Positions 31,287 to 43,077 of a stretch of 64,000 nt of DNA are shown piece after piece. The notes under the pieces are model-generated. The model saw only the letters and a program-made list of their open reading frames with translations. It was not told the origin of the DNA and searched no databases. The stretch's first letter is position 1; each line of letters begins with the position of its first letter. Origin of the DNA: Capitulum mitella (Eukaryota; Arthropoda; Thecostraca; Pollicipedomorpha; Pollicipedidae). Both the position numbers and the translations under genes were made by a program. The stretch spans positions 25,780,144 through 25,844,143 of the forward strand of contig CP099849.1 in the NCBI GenBank assembly GCA_030062745.1, in the 5' to 3' direction.

Positions 31287-31549
31287 GAGCTGTGATCTGG
31301 ACGAACGTTGGCCGCTTCTGAGCTGTGAGCCGGGCGGCCGCTGGCCGTTTCTGAGCTGTGAGCTGGGCACTGGTCGTTTTTGAGCTGTGAGCTGGACGAC
31401 CATTTGCAGTCTCTGAGCTTTGAGCTGGACGACCACTGACCGTTTCTGAGCTGTGAGCTGGACGACCACTGACCGTTTCTGAGCTATGAGCTGGATGACA
31501 ACTGACCGTTTCTGAGCTGTGAACTGGCCGGATACTGGTCATTCTTGGC
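31287..31549. repeat. 33-bp minisatellite, about 8 copies
   Basis: Tandem units of about 33 bp, each with variants of GAGCTGTGAGCTGGACGACC followed by ACTGACCGTTTCT. The length is a multiple of three, so minus-strand frames stay open and give a QLTAQKRP-like repeat. A detached degenerate unit lies at about 31717-31750. Confidence 0.85.
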
Positions 31550-32898
31550 ATCCTTGGCGACACGTTCAGCTTTCGCCGCAAGTCAACCGTTACCTGGGAC
31601 CGCGCGACCTGGGATCGGGCGTACGAATCGGAATCTATGCAACAAGCTCTGCTCAGCACGGACTCCACTCCCCAAGGTCACGCTGCCAAATCACTCGTAT
31701 GAATGTATAAAAAATATGAGCTGTTAGCCTGGCGGCTGCTGGCCGTTTTTGAGTTGGTCCACTGTTTGTACCAGCCAATGGGTTAGGATGGCCTCAATTC
31801 TTGTCTCCGAAGCGGGCATATGCCGTGCGATTTTAACACAGTGGGCTGGGGTGGCCGTTTTGAACACCTAATGTGAGGCGAGGGATGGGAAGGTCGCTGT
31901 CTCTGAAAGTTGTCAGACACGACATGAAGCAGCTACTGCCGGTGTCAGTTGGTGTCAGCCCGTGTCAGACAGAACCGGGCCCGTGGAGCGTCAAGCAAAT
32001 TAGTGGAAACCAAGGTCAACGCCGTCCACTGTTACCACGCTAGATCGTTGATCGATCGAGGCCTCAACCATTTGCCCATAGTTTGCGCTATGACCACGGC
32101 GGAAAAAATATAAGGCGATTTTAAGGATGTTGCACGCTTTGACGAAAGGGCAGACTAAGATGGTAGCGGCAACCAAACGTCGTCCACGGCTTCAAAGAGA
32201 TAAAGTAGATCATCCCAGAGACCTTTTGTTCTTATTTGGATAGTAACGTTTTCTTGATCAGGTGCTGATGAATTTAAATTACATCATATGTGTAACTGTA
32301 GACAAAGGATTCCACCCAACAGCAAAACATAACAAAACATCAAATCCCTCCTGCTCCATTTTTATGTGAAATTGCTGATCTAACGCATATCTGTTTTGCA
32401 AGGAACTTTAGTGTTTTTTCGCAAGATATATTCCGGAGCTGTGCAAAAGTTTACTGCTCCGAACCTTCATCGTACCAGAGTCCCCTGTTCGGATGTGCTG
32501 CTTCCACATAAACTTAGGGACTAAAAGCAACGCAAGCACAATGTCAACTGTGTTGCTTTAGGCAGAGCCAGCTCTTGAATGGAAATCCTCGACTCTTTGC
32601 ATTGTTTTCTTCTGTATGTTGAAGCTAACTTTTAAAGCCTCCAAAAACAGTTGTTTCATTTTTGTGCTTCTGAGCTTTTGCGTCGAAACACAATCATTTC
32701 AGCTGGTACTTAAATCCTACTGGCAGCACAATCCAGTTTGTCCAGCCCACACTGAAGGACGAGCGGCGCTCCACGCCTGATTTGATGACGTAGTCGGACA
32801 GAACAACTCGTCTCGCTGGATGAATAATTCACAGACCGCGATCTATGAAAGCGAGTAAATCTGAGATACCAATGGATTCTGAATGACATCATGCATAC
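31550..32898. other. Unassigned non-coding DNA
   Basis: Ordinary sequence; open frames below about 60 codons except just after the minisatellite. No gene is supported. Confidence 0.45.
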
Positions 32899-33165
32899 CT
32901 GTTCCGGTATTCAAGAGTTCTGCATCTGAAAGTTTTCGCCTTTTGGGCTTCGGTCACGTCTGACGATGTTAGCATGACAATGCTCAGCTGACTGCGAACT
33001 CCATGCCCTTGAGGGCAACACTGGACGTTCGACACATGCCAGAGTTCTCCGATAATGCCCCTGAGGTCAACTACGACCGTTGCCTCGCCAGCTGACTGGC
33101 AGCCCTCGGGCCAGCTGTGCAAGGATCCACAGTCGAGTCCAACCACACGACCGAGCAGCATCTCT
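32899..33165 (-). CDS. Candidate exon of an unrecognised gene (weak)
   Basis: A minus-strand open stretch of about 88 codons with plausible codon use ends at a GTATGC donor (32898). The translation contains several Cys and Trp residues but matches no family that I know. No convincing acceptor is seen upstream. It could be a chance open frame. Confidence 0.15.
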
Positions 33166-33503
33166 CAAGCCAGTTGTGACGCGACGAAAAGCAAAAAGTC
33201 ATGGCAGTCACACAAAGCGCTGCTTTCTGTTTTGCACCTTGGTGGCGCTGCCACGCGTTTATTTCTTTATCAAACATAGAAAAGTCGCCTGACTTTCGCA
33301 CTTAAATAATGGAAGGGGAATGATGCACCAGATGACATATGTACCTATCAAACAAGCTACTTTGTCAGGAGCTGCCGACAGCCTGTTTCTCATGCTGAAC
33401 AGCGAACTCCTGATGGAAGCACATTTGTGCCGCTGTCTGATTATCACACCACTGGAACTCGGAGTCCTTGTAAGGCAAATTAGACCGACAAGACGCTATT
33501 TAC

Positions 33504-33748
33504 CATGAAGCTGTATTCGTCCTGGTAGCGACGGGACGTAGGCCAGGGTTCGTATGAGGTACGAAATGAGCTGCCAGGATGTGAAGGAACTCCGTTTTCT
33601 TGAGTGATGAAGGGCTGAAATGGTGGCCGGTTCCAGCGACCAATTCACGGGCGGGCCATATAGACCACCTGCGAGGAGCACCGTGAGGATGCTACCAGGG
33701 CATAGCTTTATCTCCCACAGTCCTGCTTGGCCAGGGGAAATAGCTTGA
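33504..33748 (-). CDS. Candidate exon with good splice signals, function unknown
   Basis: On the minus strand a strong acceptor (TTTTCTTTTCAG) precedes a 245-bp segment that ends at a GTAAAT donor. Only one frame is open across the whole segment, and the other two become open in its second half, so the frame is uncertain. No domain is recognised. With the neighbouring stretches at 32.9 and 34.9 kb it might form an unknown minus-strand gene. Confidence 0.2.
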
Positions 33749-34601
33749 CTGAAAAGAAAAGCTGTCGTAGCTGACCTATTCATGATTTTTACAAGAAAAG
33801 CAAGGAAATCTTTGGAGAGGGCAAGTTTCTTAGAAGAATGGGACTTTCTAAACAACTCTCTTCGATCTGGTTAAATGTCTAAATATGTTGCATACGCCGG
33901 AGACTATAAGACGCATAGCCGCGCAGTTCTTCACCTCAAAAGAAGTGTAAAATTCATTTTGATCCATTAGACTGAGTGTCCACGTGCGTTAGAGAAAATG
34001 CAGCTTGCGTGGTGAACACAAAGCCGTGTTTGATTTTGCTTAGGTCGCAGAAATCTTGCCAGACATCGAAGATCGCAGCTGGACCCCGCTGTTCGCGGCT
34101 TCACCATTTGCGAGCTCCCGTATTCGAGTACTTTTGGGGAAAACGAATTAAAGAAAAAGCACGAAAGGATGTCTCCTGCATTTTCGCAACGGGAGCTGTT
34201 CATAGCGGTTCAAAGTGTCTTATTGCATATTTCCGGCGAAAATTACTGTTCTGTATGGTTAAGCTGTGTTTGCTATAAGTATGTTCTGAGCGGCACACGA
34301 AACATGCATTCTCTGGTACAAACAATTCTTCCGGTCTTTCCTCACAATGAGAGCTTGCCTGGGGTTGAATCAAAGGATAGCGTCCCTTTGTATATGCCTA
34401 TACGTCTTGTTTCTCCCTATCATATTGGCTGAGCAAAGGTCGGGCCCAATCATAGGCCTAAGGTGATTTTTTCGTCTGTCATCATCTTCATCGCCATTGC
34501 ATCGGTGTGTACTGAACACTGTATCCAGTGAGACTGGTGTAATACTATATTTATGTATCTGTGCAGTCTTTCAGGCAGCATTACTGCATAACAGTGTCTT
34601 A

Positions 34602-36067
34602 ACTCTCTCACTGGCGGGGCTAGGTATCTGCCCGTCCCCCCCCCCACGACCTTTTTAAACTAGCTTCTGATTCAAACAAGCTAGCCTTCTGAAACTTTCT
34701 GTATCTTCTCCTTCATCTTTTCTTCTAATTTAAGTATTTTTGGTGCCCACCGGGAGTTTTCCTGTTCGTTGCATGTTATCACACAGTTAGTTACATAAGC
34801 ACACTCACTATGCACACCGCAGAGGTTTCATTTTTTCGGCACCCTTGCGGGTCAGTCTTAACGACACGCTTGCTGTCAGGCTGCCCAGGTGGCACTTACG
34901 CACACACAGAGGCTCTCGCGCTTCCTCGGGCCCGGTGAATCAGAGGACTGCTCCGGTGACATAAAGCGAGGTCTTTCCCTCGGGAAATGCCACCGGACCG
35001 AAGGATCTATTCTAAGGCGGATCACACCCGTGTAACCACTGCCGCGGGCGTTGGACGGTACAGCGTTCATCCCGCGACAAGACGAACACTCCCCAGTTGC
35101 TGCCGTCTCCTGGATAGGAACCGGTCGAGGAAAACTCCGCCGCGTGCCAGGCATGATCCATAGATCTCCCACTTACCAGTTACGCGCATTTACCGTCAGC
35201 GGCGCCGGGGTTGTACGCTCTCGTTTATTAATTCCACGCATATCCCGAAAATTTTAGATATCATTCATTCTATGTCAATGACCTAGAAGCCCTTTAGCTA
35301 AGCTATATCGGGCTAAAACGTCGATGAATGCGGCATTTACTAGTAATGAACCATTTTATGGTTGAGAATGTTTTTTCCTGACTTGTACACCAAGATTATC
35401 ATCCCCTGACCTGAAATTCTGATTTGGGAGTCGACTTTGGTCACTGACCTAGGTCGGTCTACAGGTGCAGAATTGTAGTACTAAACGGTAGGGTAGCGAT
35501 TTCTCATTTTCATCAATTTTCCCATGCGTCCAGCCGCCTCGCCCGGCAGTGACATTTTGAGTCCAGAGGTCACAGTAGGTCCTTGACCTAAGTTGATGTC
35601 TAGCTCTGGGATTTTGATAAACAATATTCCAGTATTGTTTCTTTCGGCTTTCTCACCTTTTTATGCATTCCAGCAACAAACTGCATTTTTCGGCCCCGAG
35701 GCCACCGTAGTTTACTGATCTAGCATGATCTTTAGCTCAGGTCTTTGGCAATACTCGCTTTGGTGATAATTTTCCGGTTTTGATCACCTTTCCACATCTT
35801 TCCAGTTCTTTCAATTGCAAACAGAGTTTTGAACGTAAAGGCCACCTGAGTCGGTGACCTAGGTTGACCTGGGCAGGGTTGGGGTTTTAGTTTGGGCCTT
35901 TCAGATTAGCCGATAACAAAACATTTGAGACAAATCTCAAAATGATCAAGATAGAACACTCGCATGCCGTTTTGCTCGTTTCTCTAGCCCGTTCCAGTCA
36001 GGAGACAGCAGAGGGTAGACACCTACCCCCGTCAGTTGGCGCGGCGGTCCGTCAGTGCGAAGATTAA
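34602..36067. mobile_element. Possible diverged TTAA element rich in AGGTCA motifs
   Basis: The interior (35.27-35.9 kb) has repeated GGTCA/TGACCT half-sites like those of the confirmed TTAA elements. TTAACTCTCTCACTGGCGG at the left and TTAATCTTCGCACTGACGG read inward from the right are similar and could be eroded inverted ends, with a C-run next to the left end. The match is imperfect, and the candidate exon at 34.9-35.17 kb falls inside it, so this is tentative. Confidence 0.3.
34905..35172 (-). CDS. Candidate exon ending at a GTAAGT donor (weak)
   Basis: A minus-strand open frame of about 90 codons ends at a consensus GTAAGT donor. The translation is Arg/Pro/Ser-rich and unrecognised. It overlaps the possible TTAA element, which argues against a host gene. 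Confidence 0.15.
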
Positions 36068-36720
36068 AATAAATTTACTGGTCTCGTAGAAGGTCTGTAG
36101 GCAATGGAAAACAGTAAAATTAGTGGTTTGGTGTAGACTCGGCCTGTTCGCGGATTCGCTTTATTCACGGAGAGGGTCAGTACAAGCATGCCCCAAAAAT
36201 AGCGGGGGTCCACTGCATTCGAAGAAAACATCCGACTCAGAGCGAAATCTCCTGTCAAGAAAAGGCCTGGCCGCACACCTTTTTGGATGCGTCCTTGCCT
36301 TTCATGAGTTTAAAGTTATTATTGTTAGTGATGCAAGTGGTTTAGCAAGACCAAATTTCATGTCAGCACGTAACAAATCTGCACGAGCTTCATGAATAGA
36401 GTTGCCTTCATGCATCAAAGCCAAAGCACAACTTTCCCTCCTGCATCCGTATTAGATCACCCCTGGCAGGTTGCATTTAGAAACAGCTGCAATATTCAAA
36501 GCAGGCAATATTTAAATCGGTAACCGAACATCCAGTAAGTCAGCTTTAACTTATCTGATTTACGAGGACCTAAATGCTCTGCTGACAAATAGCACCATAG
36601 GTCATAAACAGATTTAGAAAATTAAAAGCTTTCTATAGGCCCTCCCAAATTCATGTGGGAAACCTTTCAAACTCTACCTGATGACAACGTTCAGTGCTCC
36701 ATGGCTCCGACCACAGATCG
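36068..36720. other. Unassigned non-coding DNA
   Basis: At 36150-36222 the minus strand begins CAGTGGACCCCCGCTATTT, which recalls termini of pogo/Tigger-type transposons, but no matching second end was found. Otherwise nothing is recognisable. Confidence 0.35.
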
Positions 36721-36920
36721 TCCATAGCTTACGATTTTTGTCAAGAGGCCGCCCAGAGCTCCACAGGCCATCCAGAGTTCCAAATGCCGCCCAGAGCTTC
36801 AGGGCCACTCAGAGCTTCAAGGCTCCGCCTAGAGCTTCAGATACCGCCAGGGTTCCGGCGAGGCCGCCAGGGCGAGGCGCCGTCCAGACAGGCCGCCAAG
36901 ACCTCCCGAGCTCCGGATAT
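36721..36920. repeat. Degenerate tandem repeat (GCCNCCCAGAGCTTCA-like)
   Basis: Irregular units of about 15-25 bp containing CCCAGAGCT, CCAGAGTTCC and CTCAGAGCTTCA variants. Overlapping open frames on both strands are by-products of the repeat. Confidence 0.6.
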
Positions 36921-38379
36921 CCGTCCAGATGTCTAGGGTTCCGCGGGGGACCGTACCAGGAAGGCCAAGTGGCACCCACACCCGGTGCGAGCCGGTCTGG
37001 AGCGCTGGGGCTCTTGGGTGCCCTCAGGCGCCCCCGCCGATATGTAGTGGGATTATGGGGGAGGGCTTTTTGGTGGCAGCCGACCCCGGCCCCGGAGCCG
37101 GGCAACAGCAGTGTACCGAAGTTGTGTCCTGCATTAGACACCGTTCATATGTACAAGCATTCGGCCACGGCTCAGACATGTCATGGTTTTGCTGTGTGTC
37201 AGCTCCATGCAAGCAGTTTGCTGTTCCAAACAATCTGAAAATAAACAATGACGTTGATTATTGATAAAACAATTGCATTGGCTTTGAAGTGAAACAATGG
37301 GACTAAAAAACTGAGGTAACCAGTTGTCATGTGCCGGTTGGTGATGTGCGACAGTGCTCTAGAATGCTCGTATAATGCTCGTAATGCAGTCCAGTCGTTG
37401 CCCAGTCATTGCTGACTTTTTCAGAGATGCCGTCAGAATCTTTGCTTGGCTTTATCTGTGGCTATATTCACACCTTGCATTTGTGTGTTCCATGCGATCA
37501 TATGATCTCTGCCCCCAAGCAGTATGCATTAACGCACTGAGACGTGTTTTTACTGGCTTGTCACCACTCGCAGCATGGGAGAACAGCATGGCTGTGGCTT
37601 GCCTTCACCTCTTCACCATTAGTATTGATCTACGTCGGGCTAAGGGGACGTCCGGTGGTTCCGTCACCACAGTCCGACACCGTTTCACTGTCCCCCCCCC
37701 CCCGGCTGGACACCGGTATGAATCTCAAATCACTCATCGGACTGTGCCGGTGCGGTGGGCAGTAACGCTGAATTATGCAGGCGGAGCCGGCGCCGTGTGA
37801 TCGGTGATTCGCCGGCGGCGGTCGGGCGGCGCGGTTGACGAGTCAGGACCGGCCGGCGCGCCGCCCGGGCCCTGCGGGCGACGCCCTGAACCCTGGGAGC
37901 TGCAGCTCAGACATCTAGGGCGAAGGAAGTGATGGAAGTTGTGTTCGCCGCCTTGAGGGGAGTTTTTGCTGCGCACTGTCGTTCGTGTCGAGGGATTCTG
38001 GCTCGACAGTAGACATTTTTACCATCGCGTGCACTTCAATGGCTTTTAATTCCCTTCGGGTTACAGGTTGTGTAAGAGGGTGCTATTGTCGGCACCAAAT
38101 GCGAAGAATTACAGAAAACCATTATGGGATTAGCGAGACTCGGAGACGGTCTCTGGTCTTGGGAACCGAGAATTAGGTACACGCCATTTTATGCCAGAGG
38201 ATGAGGAAATGAAAACAACCTTCTTCATCCCGGGAGGAGTTCATTTTCAATTCTGCAGACTGCACGAATATGAGACTCATTATTTCGGTGTACTGCTATC
38301 TTTAGGGCGCCTAGCGCAGAAATAAACATCTATGCTTCACCCAAATGAACAAAATTTACGCCGAAACATATGGGCGTTT
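36921..38379. other. Unassigned non-coding DNA
   Basis: The first 350 bp are GC-rich. A C-run of about 12 lies at 37692-37703, with a small CpG-rich patch at 37790-37910. No open frame could be assigned. Confidence 0.4.
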
Positions 38380-39604
38380 TTAACCCGTCCCCGACTGGGG
38401 GGAGGCGGTTGACTGCCCCCCTGAGGTTTTTCTGGAATTGCAAGAGAACCAACAAACACAGAGTCACGAAACTTCGTGTACCTTTTGCTCCATCAATTTA
38501 ACATCTCGTGTCAAAATTTTGACCTCAGGTCAGGTCCGGTGCCTGACTTAAGCCAGGTCAAACGGACCTATGTCAAAAAAAGTTTAGCGCCCTCTAACCT
38601 TTTTGCAAAACAAGATATCTCAATAATACTTTCAGGGATTAGTCATCGTGATAGATGCAACAAATGTGCTATCTCAGATTTTTCGGAATCTTCCGGGTCA
38701 TTGACATAAGGTCAAGCCCATTTTTAAGACATGTCGCCGTTTTTTCGGAAATTGACGGAATATTTCATAATATTTTTAATGTGGAGTGAACCAGGCATCT
38801 AGTCACCGTCATTGGGCAAAGTATCAATGACTTCCAGCCATTGACCTGAGGTCAGGTCACGAATAACTGTAGTGAGTCAAAATGTACCACCGTCAAAATC
38901 GACGATGAATTACTCAGAATGGGTAGAAAATGGCAGAACTAGCTTGCACAGACGTAAGTAGTACCAGGAACTTCAAAAAGTTTGAAAAAGTAGCATATTT
39001 TGGAAATAAACAGGCTGTCGCGAATAAAGCGCCGCCAATTTTGTAGATTGGTAACTAATCAATTTTTCCGAAGTATAAGCATGAGAAACCATCACAAGAA
39101 CCACAAAGATCAATAAAATACACATAGATCGCCTTTTTTCGCGAAAATAAAGAAACGCTAAAACTACTTCCCGTCAATTTGGTACCGCATACGGCAGCGT
39201 CGCACACCGACAGCTGGCGAGAGAATTGCCGTGTCTTTAACTCAACGTTTCGGCGTATATATTGAACAAATCTGGGAAATTAGGCGTGTATCGGCATCCG
39301 CGGACCTTTACTTGTGCGCTGGTACCTTTACCTATGCGTTATTAGTCACAACCCTTGAGATTCAGGCCGTTTCTCGGTCTCATGCAGTCGGCCATGAGAA
39401 AACATATATGGGGCGTAAATTGGCTTTCATATTATCTAAAACTGAAAATGAGACCAGTTTCGAGCTCTACTCGTCACAAGCTTTCCAACGGTGTGCTTAT
39501 TTTTATCGTGCGACCAACTGTTCGTGAGTTAGAGGGGGGCAGCCAACTGCCCCCTCCCTCAGTCGCCGATGTTCGAAACGGACCGACGGTCGTGCGCGGG
39601 TTAA
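38380..39604. mobile_element. TTAA-flanked piggyBac-like element, third family (1217 bp)
   Basis: TTAA at 38380-38383 and 39601-39604 flank a 1217-bp element (38384-39600). Its ends start CCCGTCCCCGAC on the left and CCCGCGCACGAC on the right, a loose inverted repeat. The left subterminal region has a G-run and C-run around GGCGGTTGACTG. The right has a perfect hairpin GGGGGCAG/CTGCCCCC (39535-39554). Many AGGTCA half-sites are present, in both orientations. It is non-coding and has the same architecture as the 1.2-kb CCCTATTCCCG family with different sequence. Confidence 0.75.
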
Positions 39605-42600
39605 TGCTTCCCAACACAGGAACATGGAATCCCTCAGTTCTGTGGCAAGCTAACCGCTAGCAACGGCTCTGAATGCTTTGAAATTACATGTAGCTGGCTT
39701 TTTAAGCATTTAAGCATTTAAGCTTTTTAAGCATTTAAGCTTTTTTAAGCAGTCTCTAAAAGAAAACTGGGGTTAATGTCTTAGCAGATCATTGACCTAC
39801 GGTGTGTTTCTCGAGGGTACGCCATGGAGAAATCTCAACACGGCGACCGCCCTCTTGGTTTAGTAAACATAACTATTTTATGATGCCCATTCTTACGCTT
39901 GTCACCCATGGTGTCAGTGGCCTCTAAACTTGGGTTTTCACTTGGGTCAAGGTCATCTTAGGTTAAAATCGTGATCTGAGGTCACTAAACATTTTTGACC
40001 TTTCGTTCACCTCGGAGGGGTCATAAGTGCACAGAAGTGTCGATTTGCATATTAGCAGTTTCTTTAGTCCTTATTCATCATCAGTAGTCGTTCTGGGTCC
40101 CTTAAAAGCGCACTATATGTTGCATCCCATAGGATCTAATGGAAAACAGAATCCACTGACAAAATCTTCTTCCAGATCATCTGTAACGTCACTATGTGAC
40201 TTAAAAGAGTCAAACTGGGTATCGCCGTCTGGCCAAAGGACCACGCTGAACGCTCATTTTTTCTCCATTCTTTATAATACCAGATATCAGACGTCAGATG
40301 TGGAAATGGGTGGGGGTCATCCCAAGCCCTCTCTACTGTCCCGTATTCACGTGTGTTCCGAAAAACTGAATCAGGAAGGAGCTGAGTAAAATGCTTTTAC
40401 CAGATCTTGAGATAATTTAATTTGCTCGTGGCTCCAAAGTTCCGGGAGCCTATCAGCCCATTTTTAATTTATTGCTTCAAAGGAGAATTCGCAAACCATG
40501 TGGAAGTGCAAGCCCAATAAACATAACGCGTCTTGAAAAATATTCATTCACGCGTGTGTACGTACGCTTGCCGATCTCTTTATATATAGAAATAAAAAGC
40601 CAGCCGCCAATTTTCATCGGTAGGAACGGTTCTGTACGCTCGGACTCGGGAGGACAGGTGGCGGTTGATTAGATGCGAGGCGGTATGGACGGCAGGGTCG
40701 CACCCAAGAGGTGCGATAAGACGTCTTATTACGGAAACCCCTCATCGATCCAGTTATCACATGCGGGGTAACTAGACATCCGTTTATTCGTGTATCAAAG
40801 AGGTTGCATGGAGCCCTCACGGGGTTCCTCCAAGGTGCCATCTGGAAACGGCCCTGGTAGATGGGGTGATACTATTTCTGCGCTAGAGCGCTAAGCGAGT
40901 GTTCGAGAACCCACTTTTCATTACATTACAGTAACCAGAACAGAACAGCGGATACGCTTGGAGCTTTTACACTAAACAGCGGGTATGCATTAAGACGTGA
41001 ACTGGCCAGCTAGTGGAAACATTTATGGTAAGAACGGAAGCAAAGTTGTCATGAAAACGGAGGTGTGGAGTCAAGCACACTTTCCCGAATAATACGAGAA
41101 GTGTACTTTACCCTTTAACTCTATGGCGCGCGTAAAAAGTCGACTTCAAACTGATTTGCCTCCACCCCCCTAGAAGTTCGAGGGCGTTCCGCCATCGCTG
41201 GAAACAAGCGCAGGTTTTGTGTGCCAGCTGTCACGTAACCTGTTACAGTCAGACGCTGGAAGAGGGAGGCCCTGCTTCGCCGATTAATCTGTCTTCGTTT
41301 CTGCAGCACATCGCCGTGCTCGTCTGACGCGTGTTCGGCCAGGGATCTCAGAAGCGGTGATGTCATCCATATACCGGGAGCGATACGAGGTCGTCGCAAA
41401 ACACCGAGCAATTTGCAGTCTGCGGGAAGAAGTTCACGAGCTCATTGCAAAAAAAGTCTTGTCAAAGGCCCGAGTAACGTGGTGTGGAAAATCCGGATAA
41501 GAATATTTCCATTGTCCGTGTTACTATGGGCTTCTTGAAAAAAGATTTGGTACTGCGAGCAAAGAAGAAAGGAGAGCAAATGCCTACATCGACGCCTTCG
41601 CGCCTAAGTAGTCAGTAGCTTCCGTGGGGTTAAAGAAAGAGTTCACATTCATTTCAAGACCAACGAATGAAATGCTGCTAACGATTACAAATAATGAGAA
41701 TAATATTAGCAATGAGTTCATGTCAGTAGAGCGAAGAATGAGGGAGATGCAAAAACTGCGCGCGAGACAGGATGACACTGGTACTTCTCGTAGTCCCTGA
41801 ACCCCAAGTTACTGAGTGGTGAGTATTTCTTCCAACGACTCTCAGCCTGTGCCCGCCAATTCTCGTACCTGTGCCCACAAGCAAAAAAAAATCCATTTTG
41901 GATTCAATTACCGATGGAAAAACAGAATTTTGCCTCCGATATGGAGGCCTTTACTGAATGTGAAAATATTTTGCCCGCGTCGTTCACAATGGAGGGTCCA
42001 AGCCCGTCCAGCTTTCTTGCGGGGATCCCCTTGCCTTGACATGAAAATGGAAAACCGAACTAAATTTTGCTTAAAACTCCTCCATTTACTAGGACGTTGC
42101 CTTTTCATAACGAGGCATTTTTAAGACCCTTCCATAATACATCTCATATAGTACTGGACTGCGTGGCACGTAATGAATGGTTTTGGTAGAATGCCCAGCA
42201 GAGGAAACGTCTCGGAAATGCACAGCTAAGCCCTCAAAATAGTTGATGCCTCGAAATGCAGAAGATAATGCCCTACCAATTAACGGGTAGGGGATTAAGG
42301 AAAATGTTTTGTGTAGTTCAACAATGTATATTTTCACATGACATTGGTGGTTTACATAAGTGTACGCTTTCCGTTTACAGCTGTATGGCAGGCACCATGG
42401 CTGTCCACGTAAACCGCAAACACTGCGATTGGTTGCCTTGCCAAAAATTATCACGCTGCCTTACAGAATGGCTGCTGCAGGCCGTATCAACACAAAACAA
42501 TGCAGGTGCTAGGATATAAGTACACATGCACACATCTATACACCCCCGCAAAACAGAGCGGTGATGTTCAGCGCGCCCCAGAATAATGGATAAAATGACG

Positions 42601-42871
42601 AGTTTCACTCCTCCCATATAGTAGGGCCTTGATCATGCGAACGGCACGAATCCATCGCCCCTAAAAAGGACCATCTCGACAAGCGTGTGCCGTCCATAGG
42701 ACGCCAGATGGCAAGACCCGGAGACGTCCCGTGATTTCATGGCTGAACAGAGCACTACCAATGTAGACTGGAGAACAAAAACCCCGGTCTAGCCCCCCTC
42801 CCCCCTCTGCTCTGCTCCAGCAGTCCGTAAGAACTCGTAATGTTCGATCCCGACGCCCCGTTAATCCGTCC
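39605..42871. other. Unassigned DNA, including the 3' flank of alkaline phosphatase
   Basis: It contains a TTTAAGCA-based short repeat (39702-39752) and an AGGTCA-containing stretch at 39790-40020. The alkaline phosphatase stop codon lies at its right edge, so the rightmost part should be that gene's 3' untranslated region. No clear AATAAA on the minus strand was noted near the stop. Confidence 0.4.
39702..39752. repeat. TTTAAGCA short tandem repeat
   Basis: Five or so irregular copies of TTTAAGCA/TTTAAGCT in 50 bp. Confidence 0.7.
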
Positions 42872-43077
42872 CTATCGCACAAGAACAGCCATCGCCACCA
42901 GTCCCGCCACTAGTGACATCTGCTGCCGCGACGTCAGACTAGCGGTTGAGCGCTCGCACGCGTGGCGCGCCCTCAGCGCCATGCAGTCAGCCCTCGGTCC
43001 GATGCGCGCGGCATGTGAAATGACGTGAGGAATGTAACTCTGCTCGTGCACACCGTGGAACAGGTGGGCCCAAGGTC
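42872..43077 (-). CDS. Alkaline phosphatase terminal exon
   Basis: 206 bp including the TAG stop (42872-42874), after a TGTTTTCAG acceptor. It completes [20 protein letters not shown], the conserved end of the catalytic domain, then a basic/Cys linker and a short hydrophobic C-terminus ([14 protein letters not shown]) typical of a GPI-attachment signal. Confidence 0.9.

Noticed and set aside
36150-36222. pogo/Tigger-like terminus CAGTGGACCCCCGCTATTT
   Set aside because: Only one end is recognisable; no matching inverted end or TA duplication was found.
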